64,000 nucleotides of DNA from Pseudomonadota bacterium (lineage in GTDB: Bacteria > Pseudomonadota > Alphaproteobacteria > Acetobacterales > Acetobacteraceae), in assembly GCA_021816925.1 (NCBI GenBank), contig JAKAWQ010000002.1, positions 124,001 to 188,000 of the forward strand. Direction: 5' to 3'. Made by a program: the position numbers and the translations under genes. Of this stretch, positions 1-9,216 are shown piece after piece (within the stretch, counting starts at the first letter, position 1; the number at the start of each line of letters is the position of its first letter). The notes under the pieces were generated by a model. It worked only from the letters and a program-made list of their open reading frames with translations. It did no database searches and was not told the origin of the DNA.

Positions 1-566
1 CGGCGGAGAAGCCGGGTCCAGGCCGCGAGCGCGCGGGCTTCGAGGGAAACCCGCTCACCGCAGGCTCCGAGCACGGCAGGGGGCTCGCGCGGAACCCTGA
101 CCGCCGCGAGGCCGAAGCTCCGGCCGATCTCGATCATGAGCCGCCCGACGGTCGGGTGAAGGTGCATGTGCTTGTGCGCATCGGCATGCTCGAGGAAAAG
201 ACCCGTTGCTGCGAAGGCGGCGAACTGGGCGCGGATTTCGCGCGCGAGCTGACGGCGGAGCGAGGGGCGGAAGAAATAGCTGATGCCGAGCCGCGCCTGA
301 TCGGGGGGAAACCAGCCGTCCCGATCGACGAGATCGGGGATTTCCGCGCGCCCGAGCACGGACGGGCCCTCGACAAGAACGAGGTGCAAGCCGACGCGGA
401 GGCGAGGTAGCCGCCGCGCGCGGGTAACGGCATCGGCGGCAGCGGGGCCGGCGACCATCAGGCTTGCCGCGCCGAGGATCCCCTCGAGATGCCCCTGCTC
501 GACCGCTTCGTTGACGGCCTCCGAGAGTCCGAAATCGTCGGCGGTCAGGACCACCCGCCGGGGCAC
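1..566 (-). CDS. hpnK: HpnK, hopanoid-associated YdjC/ChbG-family deacetylase (3' end cut by window)
   Basis: Carbohydrate deacetylase of the YdjC/ChbG fold. In the hopanoid pathway HpnK is known to remove the N-acetyl group that HpnI attached with GlcNAc, leaving glucosaminyl-bacteriohopanetetrol for HpnJ. The frame shows TADDFG at about residues 8-13 (metal-binding aspartates), GLH at 59-61 and HADAHKHMHLH at 127-137, the family's metal and catalytic histidine cluster. The chosen start is GTG at 566; a TTG at 581 is an alternative. It begins just after the hpnJ stop, so it is the last visible gene of the dxs-hpnM-hpnI-hpnJ-hpnK operon. About 188 residues are visible; the C-terminus lies outside the window. 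Confidence 0.88.
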   Translation of the reverse strand, partial: MPRRVVLTADDFGLSEAVNEAVEQGHLEGILGAASLMVAGPAAADAVTRARRLPRLRVGLHLVLVEGPSVLGRAEIPDLVDRDGWFPPDQARLGISYFFRPSLRRQLAREIRAQFAAFAATGLFLEHADAHKHMHLHPTVGRLMIEIGRSFGLAAVRVPREPPAVLGACGERVSLEARALAAWTRLLR

Positions 567-592
567 ACCGGGCGGGCACAAGGCCGGCCCGC

Positions 593-2020
593 TCAGGCGG
601 CCTTGTGCCGCTCGCGCAGGAAGTGGAAGAACTCGATGCCTTCGCGCAGGCGGCGCACCGCCATCTCCGGGCTCCTCGCCATCTCGCCCGCGATCGCCGC
701 GATCTTGGAGGCGCGGAAGTAGAAACGCCTGTAGAACGTTTCCACGCTCTCGAAGATCTCCGTGTGCGAGAGATGGGCGTAGGAGAGGGGCGCGATCTGG
801 ATGCCGTGCTCGTCCACGAGTTCGGCGTGAGCGGCGTCGAGCCAGCCGTTCTCGAGCGCCTGGCGGTAGAGGGAGGTGCCGGGATAGGGGGCGGCCAGAG
901 AGACCTGCAAGGTGTGCGGATTGATTTCAGTTGCGAAACGGATCGTCTCCTCGATCGTTTCGCGGGTCTCGCCGGGCAGGCCGAGGATGAAGGTGCCGTG
1001 GATGCGGACGCCGAGCTCGTGGCAATCGCGCGTGAAGCGCTTCGCGACTTCGATGCGCATGCCCTTCTTGATGTTGTGCAGGATCTGCTGATTGCCGCTT
1101 TCGTAGCCGACGAGGAGGAGGCGCAGGCCGTTATCCTTGAGGATCTTGAGAGTCTCGCGCGGTACGTTGGCCTTGGCGTTGCAGGACCAGGTGACGCCGA
1201 GGCGGCCGAGCGCGCGCGCGATCGCTTCGGCGCGCGACAGGTTGTCGGTGAAGGTGTCGTCGTCGAAGAAGAATTCGCGGACGGCGGGAAAGTAGCGCCG
1301 GGCGAGGCGGATCTCCTCGGCGACATGGCCGGGGCTGCGGACGCGGTAGCGATGCCCGCCGACGGTTTGCGGCCAGAGGCAGAAGGTGCAGCGGGATTTG
1401 CAGCCGCGGCCGGTATAGAGGGAGAGGTAGGGGTGGAGCAGGTAGCCGATGAGGTAGTTCTCGATCGCAAGGTCGCGCTTGTAGATCTCGGTGACGAACG
1501 GAAGCTGGTCCATGTCCTCGAGGATCGCGCGGTCGGGGTTGTGGGCGACGGTGCCGTCCGGCCGCCGCCAGGAGAGCCCGTCGATCGTTCCGAACGGGCG
1601 CCCTTCGGCCACTTCCTTGATGGTGAAATCGAATTCGGCGCGCGCGACGAAATCGATCGCCGGGCTTGCGTTCAGGCTTTCCTCGGGCTGCACAGCGACC
1701 TTGGCACCGATGAATCCGATCCGAAGACCGGGCCGCGCCTCCTTCAGCGCCTCCGCCACCTTGACGTCGGCGGCGAAGGAGGGGGTGGAGGTGTGGATCA
1801 CGCAGAGTTCGTAGCCGGCCGCGTCCCGCAGCACCTGGGGCAGGCGGATGCGCGCGGGCGGGGCGTCGATCAGGCGGCTTTCCGGCACCATCGCGGCGGG
1901 CTGGGCGAGCCAGGTCGGATACCAGAAGGAGCGGATTTCGCGGCGCGCCTGATAACGCGAGCCGGCGCCGCCGTCGAAGCCCTCGAAGGAGGGCGGATGC
2001 AGGAACAGAGTCTTCATCAT
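593..2020 (-). CDS. hpnJ: HpnJ, hopanoid cyclitol-ether radical SAM/B12-type enzyme
   Basis: Radical SAM protein known to contract the glucosamine ring on bacteriohopanetetrol to the cyclitol ether found in composite hopanoids. About 475 residues. The N-terminal 170 residues look like a cobalamin-binding-type domain. The radical SAM cluster motif CKSRCTFC is at residues 207-214, followed by the motif-rich barrel (FFFDDDTF, LLVGYESGNQQIL, GTFILGLPGE). Two ATGs in tandem (2020 and 2017) overlap the hpnI stop as ATGATGA, so translation is probably coupled to hpnI. Length and motifs fit the family. Confidence 0.93.
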   Translation of the reverse strand: MMKTLFLHPPSFEGFDGGAGSRYQARREIRSFWYPTWLAQPAAMVPESRLIDAPPARIRLPQVLRDAAGYELCVIHTSTPSFAADVKVAEALKEARPGLRIGFIGAKVAVQPEESLNASPAIDFVARAEFDFTIKEVAEGRPFGTIDGLSWRRPDGTVAHNPDRAILEDMDQLPFVTEIYKRDLAIENYLIGYLLHPYLSLYTGRGCKSRCTFCLWPQTVGGHRYRVRSPGHVAEEIRLARRYFPAVREFFFDDDTFTDNLSRAEAIARALGRLGVTWSCNAKANVPRETLKILKDNGLRLLLVGYESGNQQILHNIKKGMRIEVAKRFTRDCHELGVRIHGTFILGLPGETRETIEETIRFATEINPHTLQVSLAAPYPGTSLYRQALENGWLDAAHAELVDEHGIQIAPLSYAHLSHTEIFESVETFYRRFYFRASKIAAIAGEMARSPEMAVRRLREGIEFFHFLRERHKAA

Positions 2021-3192
2021 CGGCAGGAGCAACCTCTTTCGGGGGCATGAGAACGGCGCCCGCCACCCGGGCGGCCGGCGCGCAGCATCAGACCGCGCCA
2101 TTCTACGCGCCTGCCGGCGTGACTGGCCAGAAGCACTGAGAAGGAAAAAAGATCGCGGAACGGAATGAGCCAGGCGGGCAGGACCGGGGGAAGCCCGAGC
2201 GCGCGGTCGATCCCGCGCGCGGCCACGACCCGGCACGTCCAGGCGAGGAGGAAGAGGCCGGCCGACCAGGGCGCGAACCCTGAGGCGACGAGAGCGGCGA
2301 GCGCCCAGGCGAGCGGATAGCGCAGGGCCGAGAGGGAGAATCCGGCCGGGGCGAGCGCGCGGATGGTGCGCGCCCAACGAAGCTCGTGGCGGAAGAGAGC
2401 ACCGAGGCTCCGTTCCGGGACAGTGGTTGCCGGCACGGTCGCGGCCAAGCGCACGGCGAGGCCAAGGGAAGCGACGCGGCGGCCGAGCACGGCGTCGTCG
2501 GCAAGCTCGTCCGCGAGCGCCTCGAAGCCGCCAGAGCGGGCCAGAACCACACGCGAGAGGGCAACCGTGGCGCCGAGCGCGTCTTGCCGCCCGAGCGCGC
2601 GGGCGATCAGCGCATCCGGCAGGAAGCCGTGCGTGATCTGGCTCGCGCCGAGCCGGGCCGGCCAGCCGGGCACGCCGGGGCGGCCGGTATAGAGGGTGGT
2701 GACGAGGCCCGTTTCGGGTTCTTCCAGGACAGCGGCCAGCGCGTCGAGATAGCCCGGGGGCGCGTGCACGTCGGCGTCCGCAATGACCAGCACGCCGTGT
2801 TTCGCCACAGGCAGCATCGCGATCAGGTTGGCAACCTTGCGATTCAGGGGCGGGGGATGGTGGGCGGAAAGCGGCGCGCCGTCCAACACGGTGATATCGC
2901 TTACAGGGAAGCGGGCGGCGACGCGACGCGCGACGGCGAGCGCGGGGTCGGCAGGATCGGCGGCGCCGAGCACGATCTGGAACTCGGAATAGTCCTGCTG
3001 GCAGAGCGAGGCGAGTGCCTCTTCGAGGAGCGGCTCGTCGCCGGCGAGCGGCTTCAGGACCGAGAGTGGCGGGCGGCTTGACCGGGGGGGCGGAGGGCGG
3101 CGGGTGAAGCGGCGCACGAGAAGGAGCCCGGCGAGCACTTCCGCCAGGCCGAGCAAGGCGAGGAGGCCGAGGAGCCGAGCAAAGAGGCTCAT
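2017..3192 (-). CDS. hpnI: HpnI, hopanoid glycosyltransferase
   Basis: GT2-type (ceramide-glucosyltransferase-like) membrane glycosyltransferase. The family adds N-acetylglucosamine to bacteriohopanetetrol. The 391-residue protein starts with a hydrophobic membrane anchor (residues 3-27). It then has SVLKPLAGDEPLLEEAL, the nucleotide-sugar site with ADADVH near residue 140, and C-terminal hydrophobic segments after residue 270, consistent with membrane association. It starts at ATG 3192, 28 nt after the hpnM stop, and its TGA overlaps the hpnJ start. The I-J-K order matches the tail-modification order of the pathway. Confidence 0.92.
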   Translation of the reverse strand: MSLFARLLGLLALLGLAEVLAGLLLVRRFTRRPPPPRSSRPPLSVLKPLAGDEPLLEEALASLCQQDYSEFQIVLGAADPADPALAVARRVAARFPVSDITVLDGAPLSAHHPPPLNRKVANLIAMLPVAKHGVLVIADADVHAPPGYLDALAAVLEEPETGLVTTLYTGRPGVPGWPARLGASQITHGFLPDALIARALGRQDALGATVALSRVVLARSGGFEALADELADDAVLGRRVASLGLAVRLAATVPATTVPERSLGALFRHELRWARTIRALAPAGFSLSALRYPLAWALAALVASGFAPWSAGLFLLAWTCRVVAARGIDRALGLPPVLPAWLIPFRDLFSFSVLLASHAGRRVEWRGLMLRAGRPGGGRRSHAPERGCSCR

Positions 3193-3220
3193 CGCTGGGG
3201 CCGCCGCGTGGCGCGGCGCA

Positions 3221-3847
3221 TCAGGAGAGCGCGCCTCCCGAGAGGCTCGCCACTTTCTTGCGCAGCGCTGCGATCAAGGCCGCCGCACCGCCGGAGGCAA
3301 GAAAGGAGTGGAAATCGGAGCGCTGGACCGCGACTTGGCTGATCGTGCCGTCGAGCAACACGTCCACCGCCTGCCAGATCGTTCCGTTCTGGCGCATCAC
3401 GTAGTCGATCCGAGTGGGCTTGCCGTTGCGCGGAACGATCTCAGTTGCCACCACCTGCTGGACGCCGACGGAGCGGAGTTTGGGCAGGACGCGGAACTGC
3501 TCGCCGTCGTAGCTTTTGAAGTTCGCGACATAGCTTGCAACGGTGTACTGGCGGAACACGGAGAGCAGGCTTTTCTGCTCGGCTGGCTTCAGGGTGGGCC
3601 AGCCGAAGCCAACCGACATCGCAAGGATGTGCGGGAGATCGAAGACCTTGACGACGATCGGCTCGAGCATCGCAAAGCGCTTGTCGAACGGGGACTCCTT
3701 TCCGGCCTTCATGACCCCGATCAGGCCGGCGTTCAGAGCTGCGATCGGCGCGGAGACCGCGGCGAAGCTTGGCGCCGCGCCCGCGCTCACCGGCGCGAGC
3801 AGAGCGGCGAGCGCGCCCCCGAGGAGGAGCCGGCGATCAGGCCGCAT
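3221..3847 (-). CDS. hpnM: HpnM, MlaC/Ttg2D-like periplasmic hopanoid protein
   Basis: A 208-residue protein of the toluene-tolerance Ttg2/MlaC family, the hopanoid-associated HpnM type. The N-terminus [19 protein letters not shown] followed by an Ala-rich segment is a signal peptide, possibly Tat-like though with RR only. The rest is the small helical/sheet lipid-carrier fold ([31 protein letters not shown]-like region, [19 protein letters not shown]). By analogy it may carry hopanoids or phospholipids through the periplasm with an HpnN-type RND exporter, which is not in this window. Its start overlaps the dxs 3' end by 11 nt. Confidence 0.88.
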   Translation of the reverse strand: MRPDRRLLLGGALAALLAPVSAGAAPSFAAVSAPIAALNAGLIGVMKAGKESPFDKRFAMLEPIVVKVFDLPHILAMSVGFGWPTLKPAEQKSLLSVFRQYTVASYVANFKSYDGEQFRVLPKLRSVGVQQVVATEIVPRNGKPTRIDYVMRQNGTIWQAVDVLLDGTISQVAVQRSDFHSFLASGGAAALIAALRKKVASLSGGALS

Positions 3848-5774
3848 CGTGGGGGGAGAGGCGAAGCCGGGCCGGCCGGGCTGCCTGGCCGAGCGCTTCG
3901 ACGACCGCAGCGACGATATCGCGCGCGGTCAGGCCGGCTTGCGCGAGTTGCACCTTGGGCGAATCGTGATCGATAAAGCGATCGGGGAGCGTCATCGGCC
4001 TGAGCTTGAGGCCGCGGTCGAGCAGGCCGCGCCAGGCGAGATGCTGCATTACCGCTGCGCCGAAGCCGCCGGCGGCTCCCTCTTCGATGGTGATGAGCAC
4101 GGCGTGCTCGCGCGCCAGCCGTTCGATCAATGCGTGGTCGAGCGGCTTGGCGAACCGGGCGTCGGCAACCGTCGCGGGAAGACCGCGAGCGGCGAGGTCC
4201 TCGGCTGCCTGCAGGGCATCGGCGAGGCGCGGGCCGAGGGAGAGAATGGCGACTTTGCCGCCTTCGCGAAGCACGCGGCCGCGGCCGATCGGCAGCACCT
4301 CGCCCTGCGCGGGAAGTGCGACGCCGAGCCCCTCTCCGCGCGGGTAGCGCACAGCTGAGGGGCCGTCGTCGATCGCGACCGCGGTCGCCACCATGTGCAC
4401 CAGTTCGGCCTCATCGGCGGCGGCCATCAGCGTGAAGCCGGGCAGGCAGCCGAGGTAGCAGAGATCGAAGCTGCCGGCGTGGGTGGCGCCGTCGGCACCG
4501 ACGAGGCCGGCACGGTCGATCGCGAAGCGCACCGGAAGACGCTGAATTGCGACGTCGTGCACCACCTGGTCGTAGGCGCGCTGCAGGAAAGTGGAATAGA
4601 TGGCTGCGAAGGGCTTCATCCCTTCAGTTGCCAAGCCGGCGCAAAAAGTGACGGCGTGCTGCTCGGCGATGCCGACATCGAAGCAGCGACCAGGGAAGCG
4701 CTTGGCGAAGCGATCGAGGCCGGTGCCGGAGGGCATGGCCGCGGTGACGGCGACGATCGCCGGATCACGCTCGGCCTCGGCGATCAACGTGTCGGCAAAG
4801 ACGCGCGTATACTGCGGCGGCCCGGGCGGACCCTTGGCCTGCTCGCCGGTGATGACGTTGAACTTGGAGACGCCGTGGTACTTGTCGGCTGAGGCCTCGG
4901 CCGGCGGATATCCTTTTCCCTTCTTCGTGACGACGTGCAGAAGGACCGGGCCACGCTCCTCGGCCTCGCGCACGTTGCGTAGAACGGGCAACAGATGGTC
5001 GAGATTATGGCCATCAAGCGGGCCGACGTAGTAAAAGCCGAGCTCCTCGAAAAGCGTGCCGCCGGTCAAGATGCCGCGTGCGAAGGTTTCGGCGCGCTTG
5101 GCCGTACGCCCGATGCCGCGCGGGAAGGCGCGGGCCATGCGTGCCCCGAGTTCGCGCAATGAGAGGAACGGACGCGAGGAGATCAGGCGTGAGAGATAGG
5201 CGCTCATCGCGCCGACCGGGGGCGCGATCGACATGTCGTTGTCGTTCAGGATGACGAGCAGGCGCGAGCGCATCGCTCCGGCATTGTTGAGAGCCTCGTA
5301 GGCCATGCCGGCGCTCATCGCCCCGTCGCCGATCACGGCGACGACGTGGCGGTCACGCTCGTCCTTGAGGTCGCGCGCCACCGCCATACCAAGGCCGGCG
5401 GAAATCGAGGTCGAGGAATGGGCGGCCCCGAAGGGGTCGTATTCGCTCTCGGCACGGCGCGTGAAGCCGGAAAGACCGCCGCCCTGCCGGAGCGTCCGGA
5501 TGCGATCGCGCCGGCCGGTGAGGATTTTGTGCGGATAGGCTTGGTGACCGACGTCCCAGATCAGGCGATCGTAGGGCGTGTCGAACACCGCATGCAGGGC
5601 CACCGTGAGCTCGACCACGCCGAGCGAGGCACCGAGATGCCCACCTGTTGTCGAGACGACGTCGATCGTCTCTGCGCGCAGCTCTTCGGCCAGCGTCTTG
5701 AGCTGGTCGGCCGAGAAATTACGCAGATCCTGAGGCGTCCTGACCCGATCCAGAAGCGGTGTGCTGACCGCCAT
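3837..5774 (-). CDS. dxs: 1-deoxy-D-xylulose-5-phosphate synthase
   Basis: TPP-dependent first enzyme of the MEP isoprenoid pathway (pyruvate plus glyceraldehyde 3-phosphate to DXP). 645 residues from ATG 5774, chosen because a GAGGG-rich ribosome site precedes it and [11 protein letters not shown] matches family N-termini; the open frame runs 20 codons further up without a better start. Visible motifs: [12 protein letters not shown], the TPP site [18 protein letters not shown] and the transketolase region [14 protein letters not shown]. It is the first gene of the hopanoid tail operon, so precursor supply and hopanoid modification probably share a promoter in the 5775-5983 gap. Confidence 0.96.
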   Translation of the reverse strand: MAVSTPLLDRVRTPQDLRNFSADQLKTLAEELRAETIDVVSTTGGHLGASLGVVELTVALHAVFDTPYDRLIWDVGHQAYPHKILTGRRDRIRTLRQGGGLSGFTRRAESEYDPFGAAHSSTSISAGLGMAVARDLKDERDRHVVAVIGDGAMSAGMAYEALNNAGAMRSRLLVILNDNDMSIAPPVGAMSAYLSRLISSRPFLSLRELGARMARAFPRGIGRTAKRAETFARGILTGGTLFEELGFYYVGPLDGHNLDHLLPVLRNVREAEERGPVLLHVVTKKGKGYPPAEASADKYHGVSKFNVITGEQAKGPPGPPQYTRVFADTLIAEAERDPAIVAVTAAMPSGTGLDRFAKRFPGRCFDVGIAEQHAVTFCAGLATEGMKPFAAIYSTFLQRAYDQVVHDVAIQRLPVRFAIDRAGLVGADGATHAGSFDLCYLGCLPGFTLMAAADEAELVHMVATAVAIDDGPSAVRYPRGEGLGVALPAQGEVLPIGRGRVLREGGKVAILSLGPRLADALQAAEDLAARGLPATVADARFAKPLDHALIERLAREHAVLITIEEGAAGGFGAAVMQHLAWRGLLDRGLKLRPMTLPDRFIDHDSPKVQLAQAGLTARDIVAAVVEALGQAARPARLRLSPHDAA

Positions 5775-5983
5775 TTCACCCTCGCCCTCTCTTTCCCTGG
5801 TCCGCCGCTGGGCATCACCCGACGGCGCCGCCAATTCGACAATGACCCTACTCCCGCCTCCGGTTTCATGCCATAGGAGGCAGACGGTCGGCGGGGTCGC
5901 GTGTCGGGAACGACTTGCGTTACTCGGGTTGCGCGCTATTGCGTCGAGGCAGGCGTCCCGGTCTCGGGACGACGGAGGGGTGT

Positions 5984-6907
5984 ATGTTGCGGGTCATCCT
6001 GGCCCAACCGCGCGGCTTCTGCGCCGGCGTGGAGCGGGCGATCGAGATCGTGGAGCGGGCACTCCGAAAGTTCGGCCCGCCGATCTACGTCCGCCATGAG
6101 ATCGTGCACAACCGGCATGTGGTCGAGGATCTGCGCACCCGAGGTGCGGTGTTCGTGGACGAGCTTTCCGAGGTCCCGCCGGGGGCGCGCACTATCTTCA
6201 GCGCCCATGGTGTCGCCCGGCAGGTGCAGGACGATGCCGCTAGGCGGGAGCTTCCGGTGATCGACGCCACCTGCCCGCTGGTTGCCAAGGTGCACAACCA
6301 GGGGCGACGCTATGCCGCCCAGGGGCGAGAGGTGGTGCTGGTCGGGCACGCTGGACACGCGGAGGTTGCAGGAACCATCGGGCAGATCCCCGGTAAGGTG
6401 CATCTCGTGCAAACGGTCGAGGATGTGGCAAGGCTTGAGGTTTCCGACCCTGCGAAGCTTGCTTATGTCACCCAGACGACCCTCTCGGTCGATGACACGC
6501 GGAGCATTATTGCGGCGCTGGAGGCTCGCTTTCCAGGCATCGTCGGGCCCGACGTGCGAGATATCTGTTATGCGACTCAAAATCGCCAGCAGGCGGTGCG
6601 CGATCTTGCCGGTGAGGTGGACGTGATCCTGGTCGTCGGGTCGCGGAACAGTTCGAACTCGAACCGGCTCTGCGAGATCGGCGCCGAACTCGGAAAACCG
6701 AGCTACCTGATCGACGATGCGGCGGACCTCGACCCGGCATGGTTCGCGGGCGCGAGCTCGGTCGGCGTTACCGCCGGAGCCTCGGCTCCGGAGATGCTGG
6801 TCCGGGGTGTTCTCGACGGCCTGAGGCGGGTGGACGAGATCGAGGTCTCGACGCTGGCCGGCGTGGCCGAGGACGTGCGGTTCCGTTTTCCGGCCGAAGT
6901 GGCTTGA
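5984..6907 (+). CDS. ispH: 4-hydroxy-3-methylbut-2-enyl diphosphate reductase
   Basis: Iron-sulfur enzyme for the last MEP step, making IPP and DMAPP. 307 residues. The three cluster cysteines are in RGFCAGV (about residue 13), DATCPLV and [20 protein letters not shown] is the substrate-phosphate loop. The start at ATG 5984 is supported by GGAGGGG 3-9 nt upstream and by [16 protein letters not shown] matching family N-termini. It is divergent from dxs and 55 bp upstream of hpnH, so IPP synthesis sits on both sides of the shared intergenic region. Confidence 0.96.
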   Translation: MLRVILAQPRGFCAGVERAIEIVERALRKFGPPIYVRHEIVHNRHVVEDLRTRGAVFVDELSEVPPGARTIFSAHGVARQVQDDAARRELPVIDATCPLVAKVHNQGRRYAAQGREVVLVGHAGHAEVAGTIGQIPGKVHLVQTVEDVARLEVSDPAKLAYVTQTTLSVDDTRSIIAALEARFPGIVGPDVRDICYATQNRQQAVRDLAGEVDVILVVGSRNSSNSNRLCEIGAELGKPSYLIDDAADLDPAWFAGASSVGVTAGASAPEMLVRGVLDGLRRVDEIEVSTLAGVAEDVRFRFPAEVA

Positions 6908-6962
6908 CTTCGCGCCGCCTCGCCTGCAACCGGGCTGCCACGAGAAGGGCAAGGAATTCGCC

Positions 6963-8099
6963 ATGGGCGTGCCGCTGAACCAGATGGTCCGGGTCGGCGC
7001 GTACGTTGTCCGCCAGCATCTGGCGGGACGGCGACGCTATCCGCTGGTGCTGATGCTGGAGCCGCTCTTCCGCTGCAATCTGGCCTGCGCGGGCTGCGGC
7101 AAGATCGACTATCCGGCGCCGATCCTGAACCAGCGCCTGACTCCCGAACAATGTTTCGCGGCGGTCGAGGAATGCGGAGCGCCCGTGGTCGCGATCGCCG
7201 GCGGGGAGCCGCTTCTGCACAGGGAAATGCCGGAGATCGTCGAGGGCATCCTTGCCCGCGGCAAGTTTATCTATCTTTGCACGAATGCGCTCTTGCTGGA
7301 GAAGAGGCTCGATCGCTTCCGGCCGCATAAGAACTTCGCGTTCGACGTGCACCTCGACGGGGACCGGGAGATGCACGACCGCTCGGTCTGCCAGACGGGC
7401 GTTTTCGACCGGGCGGTTGCCGCCATCAAGGCGGCGAAGGCTCGGGGTTTCCGTGTCTGCATCAACACGACGCTCTTCGACGGGGCGGATCCTGCACGCG
7501 TCGCGACCTTTCTCGACCAGGCCAGAACGCTCGGCCTCGATGGCGTGATGATCTCGCCCGGCTACGCCTACGAGCGCGCGCCCGATCAGCAGCATTTCCT
7601 CAAACGCGAAAAGGCCAAGCAACTCTTCCGCGAGATCTTCCGCCGTGGCCGCGGCAGGCGTTGGAAATTCAATCAATCCACTCTTTTCCTCGATTTCCTG
7701 GCCGGCAACCAGCTCTATCGCTGTACGCCCTGGGGCAAACCGACGCGAAACGTATTTGGTTGGCAGCGCCCCTGCTATCTGCTCGGCGAGGGCTACGCCC
7801 GCACCTTTCGCGACTTGATGGAAACCACCGACTGGGACCGCTACGGCACCGGCAATTACGAGAAATGCGCCGACTGCATGGTGCATTCAGGTTACGAGGC
7901 AACGGCGGTGATCGACGCTGTCACCCACCCGTTGAAGACGCTGGCGGTGGCGCTCAGGGGTCCACGGACCGAAGGGCCGATGGCACCCGAGATCCCGTTT
8001 GAGAACCAGCGGCCGGCCGAGCTTGTGTTCAGCCGCCATGTCGAGCATGCAATGCAGAGGCTGGCCGGCGGCAAGCCGCTGGCCGACGCCGCGGATTGA
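6963..8099 (+). CDS. hpnH: HpnH, adenosylhopane synthase (radical SAM)
   Basis: Radical SAM enzyme known to join the 5'-deoxyadenosyl group to diploptene, giving adenosylhopane, the first committed step to C35 hopanoids. 378 residues. The cluster motif CNLACAGC is at residues 38-45 within PLFRCNLACAGCGKIDYP. AGGEPLL follows, and a SPASM-like C-terminal cysteine set (CTPWGKPTRN, CYLLGEGY, CADCMVHSGYE) is present. The start at 6963 has AAGGA upstream. It follows ispH in the same direction. The genes normally acting before and after it (shc, hpnG) are not in the window. Confidence 0.94.
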   Translation: MGVPLNQMVRVGAYVVRQHLAGRRRYPLVLMLEPLFRCNLACAGCGKIDYPAPILNQRLTPEQCFAAVEECGAPVVAIAGGEPLLHREMPEIVEGILARGKFIYLCTNALLLEKRLDRFRPHKNFAFDVHLDGDREMHDRSVCQTGVFDRAVAAIKAAKARGFRVCINTTLFDGADPARVATFLDQARTLGLDGVMISPGYAYERAPDQQHFLKREKAKQLFREIFRRGRGRRWKFNQSTLFLDFLAGNQLYRCTPWGKPTRNVFGWQRPCYLLGEGYARTFRDLMETTDWDRYGTGNYEKCADCMVHSGYEATAVIDAVTHPLKTLAVALRGPRTEGPMAPEIPFENQRPAELVFSRHVEHAMQRLAGGKPLADAAD

Positions 8100-8180
8100 C
8101 GGCGCGGTACTGGAGCGATCTGCGAGACAAAATCCGGTCAAGCCCGTCACTCCGCCGGGATCAGGGCAGGGGCTTCCTCG

Positions 8181-8204
8181 TTAACCCAACTTGCGCAGGT
8201 TGGC
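8181..8204. repeat. Left terminal inverted repeat of the IS1634-type element
   Basis: Begins TTAACCCAACTTGCGCAGG. Its reverse complement recurs at 9125-9148 with six mismatches. Part of the repeat (CCAAC...GTTGG) is itself palindromic. Confidence 0.65.
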
Positions 8205-8335
8205 GGTAGTTTCGTGATTTCGTGGATAGCGGTGTGAATCGGATCAAGCGGTTGGCTGGCACGTGGGGCCGATTTGGGCGTGTAGTGACGATCTTGGGTA
8301 TTTTCTTTTTGCGGCAGACGTGGCTCTGATGGCGC

Positions 8336-9080
8336 ATGTATCTGCGCCGCACGGTTCGCAAGAAGGACGGGAAGGTTCACCGCTATTGGTGTCTGGTGCG
8401 CAGCGTTCGGGTTGGCCGCCGGGCTATTCAGCAGACGGTGGCGCATCTTGGCGAGCTCGACGAGCAGGGACGCATCGAGGCCCGTGTGCTGGCGTGCCGG
8501 CTGATCGGCGCTCCCGAGCAAGCGCGGCTTTTCAACGATGGCAGAGAAGATTTGCCGGTACCGGTGCGCCCGAAGGATGTTCGCCTCGAGCGTTCGCGAC
8601 GGTTTACTGTCGGAGGGCGCCTATCTCCTGCGCTCGAACATCACTGATTGGGACAATCAGCGGCTCTGGAAGGCCTATGTCCAACTCACCCAGGCCGAGG
8701 CCGCGTTCCGGATCCAGAAAAATCACCTGAACGTCCGTCCGATCTGGCACCAGCGCGAGGACCGCCTCCAGGCTCATATCCTGGTCTGCTTCCTCGCCTT
8801 CGTGATCTGGAAGTGCCTCGAGATGTGGCAGAGCCGCACTGGCCTCGGAAACTCGCCCCGCACATTCCTCGAAGAGATGGCCCGAATCCAGTCCCGTGAC
8901 GTCGTCTTGCCGACCACAACACACGGCCAGGTTCGCCTGCGCTGCGTCACACAGCCCGACCCCGCCCAGGCCGCTCTCCTCGACCGCCTCGGCATCGTCC
9001 TGCCAAAGCGCATGCGCATGACCGAACACCGACCCTCGCCCTTTGCCCTCCGCGCCACCCAACACTGCGACAAAATGTAG
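8336..9080 (+). pseudogene. IS1634-family transposase with the central domain deleted
   Basis: The first reading frame (8336 to about 8600) encodes a family N-terminus: MYLRRTVRKKDGKVHRYW, then HLGELDEQGR and RLERSRRF. At about 8600 the reading moves to another frame, which encodes the family C-terminus: [46 protein letters not shown]. The residues that would normally lie between, including the DDE catalytic core, are absent. This is a deletion plus frameshift, so the protein cannot be an active transposase. Confidence 0.82.
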
Positions 9081-9124
9081 TGACGACTATTCAGCTAAGA
9101 TATTGATCTGCTGATTCCGGATGG

Positions 9125-9148
9125 CCAATCCCGCGCAGGTTGGGCTAA
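9125..9148. repeat. Right terminal inverted repeat of the IS1634-type element
   Basis: Read on the minus strand it begins TTAGCCCAACCTGCGCGGG, matching the left end at 18 of 24 positions. Confidence 0.65.
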
Positions 9149-9216
9149 GTGGCTACCATCGATCGGTGTGATCACGACACCCGCGCGGCCCGCTCGCTCC
9201 GTATCAGGTCGGGTTT

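Larger units (their letters stand above)
8181..9148 (+). mobile_element. Internally deleted IS1634-type insertion sequence
   Basis: A 968-bp element bounded by imperfect terminal inverted repeats (8181-8204 and 9125-9148, matching at 18 of 24 positions). It contains the two ends of an IS1634-family transposase but lacks the middle. Full members of the family are around twice this length. No clear target-site duplication is seen at the edges (left flank ends CCTCG, right flank begins GTGGC), so it is either old or the ends have drifted. It lies between the convergent ends of hpnH and hemY and breaks no visible gene. Confidence 0.75.

Noticed and set aside
605-2050. Long plus-strand reading frame opposite hpnJ
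   Set aside because: A shadow of the minus-strand radical SAM gene in GC-rich DNA; no domain pattern.
8100-8180. Target-site duplication of the IS1634-type element
   Set aside because: Bases flanking the two inverted repeats do not match.
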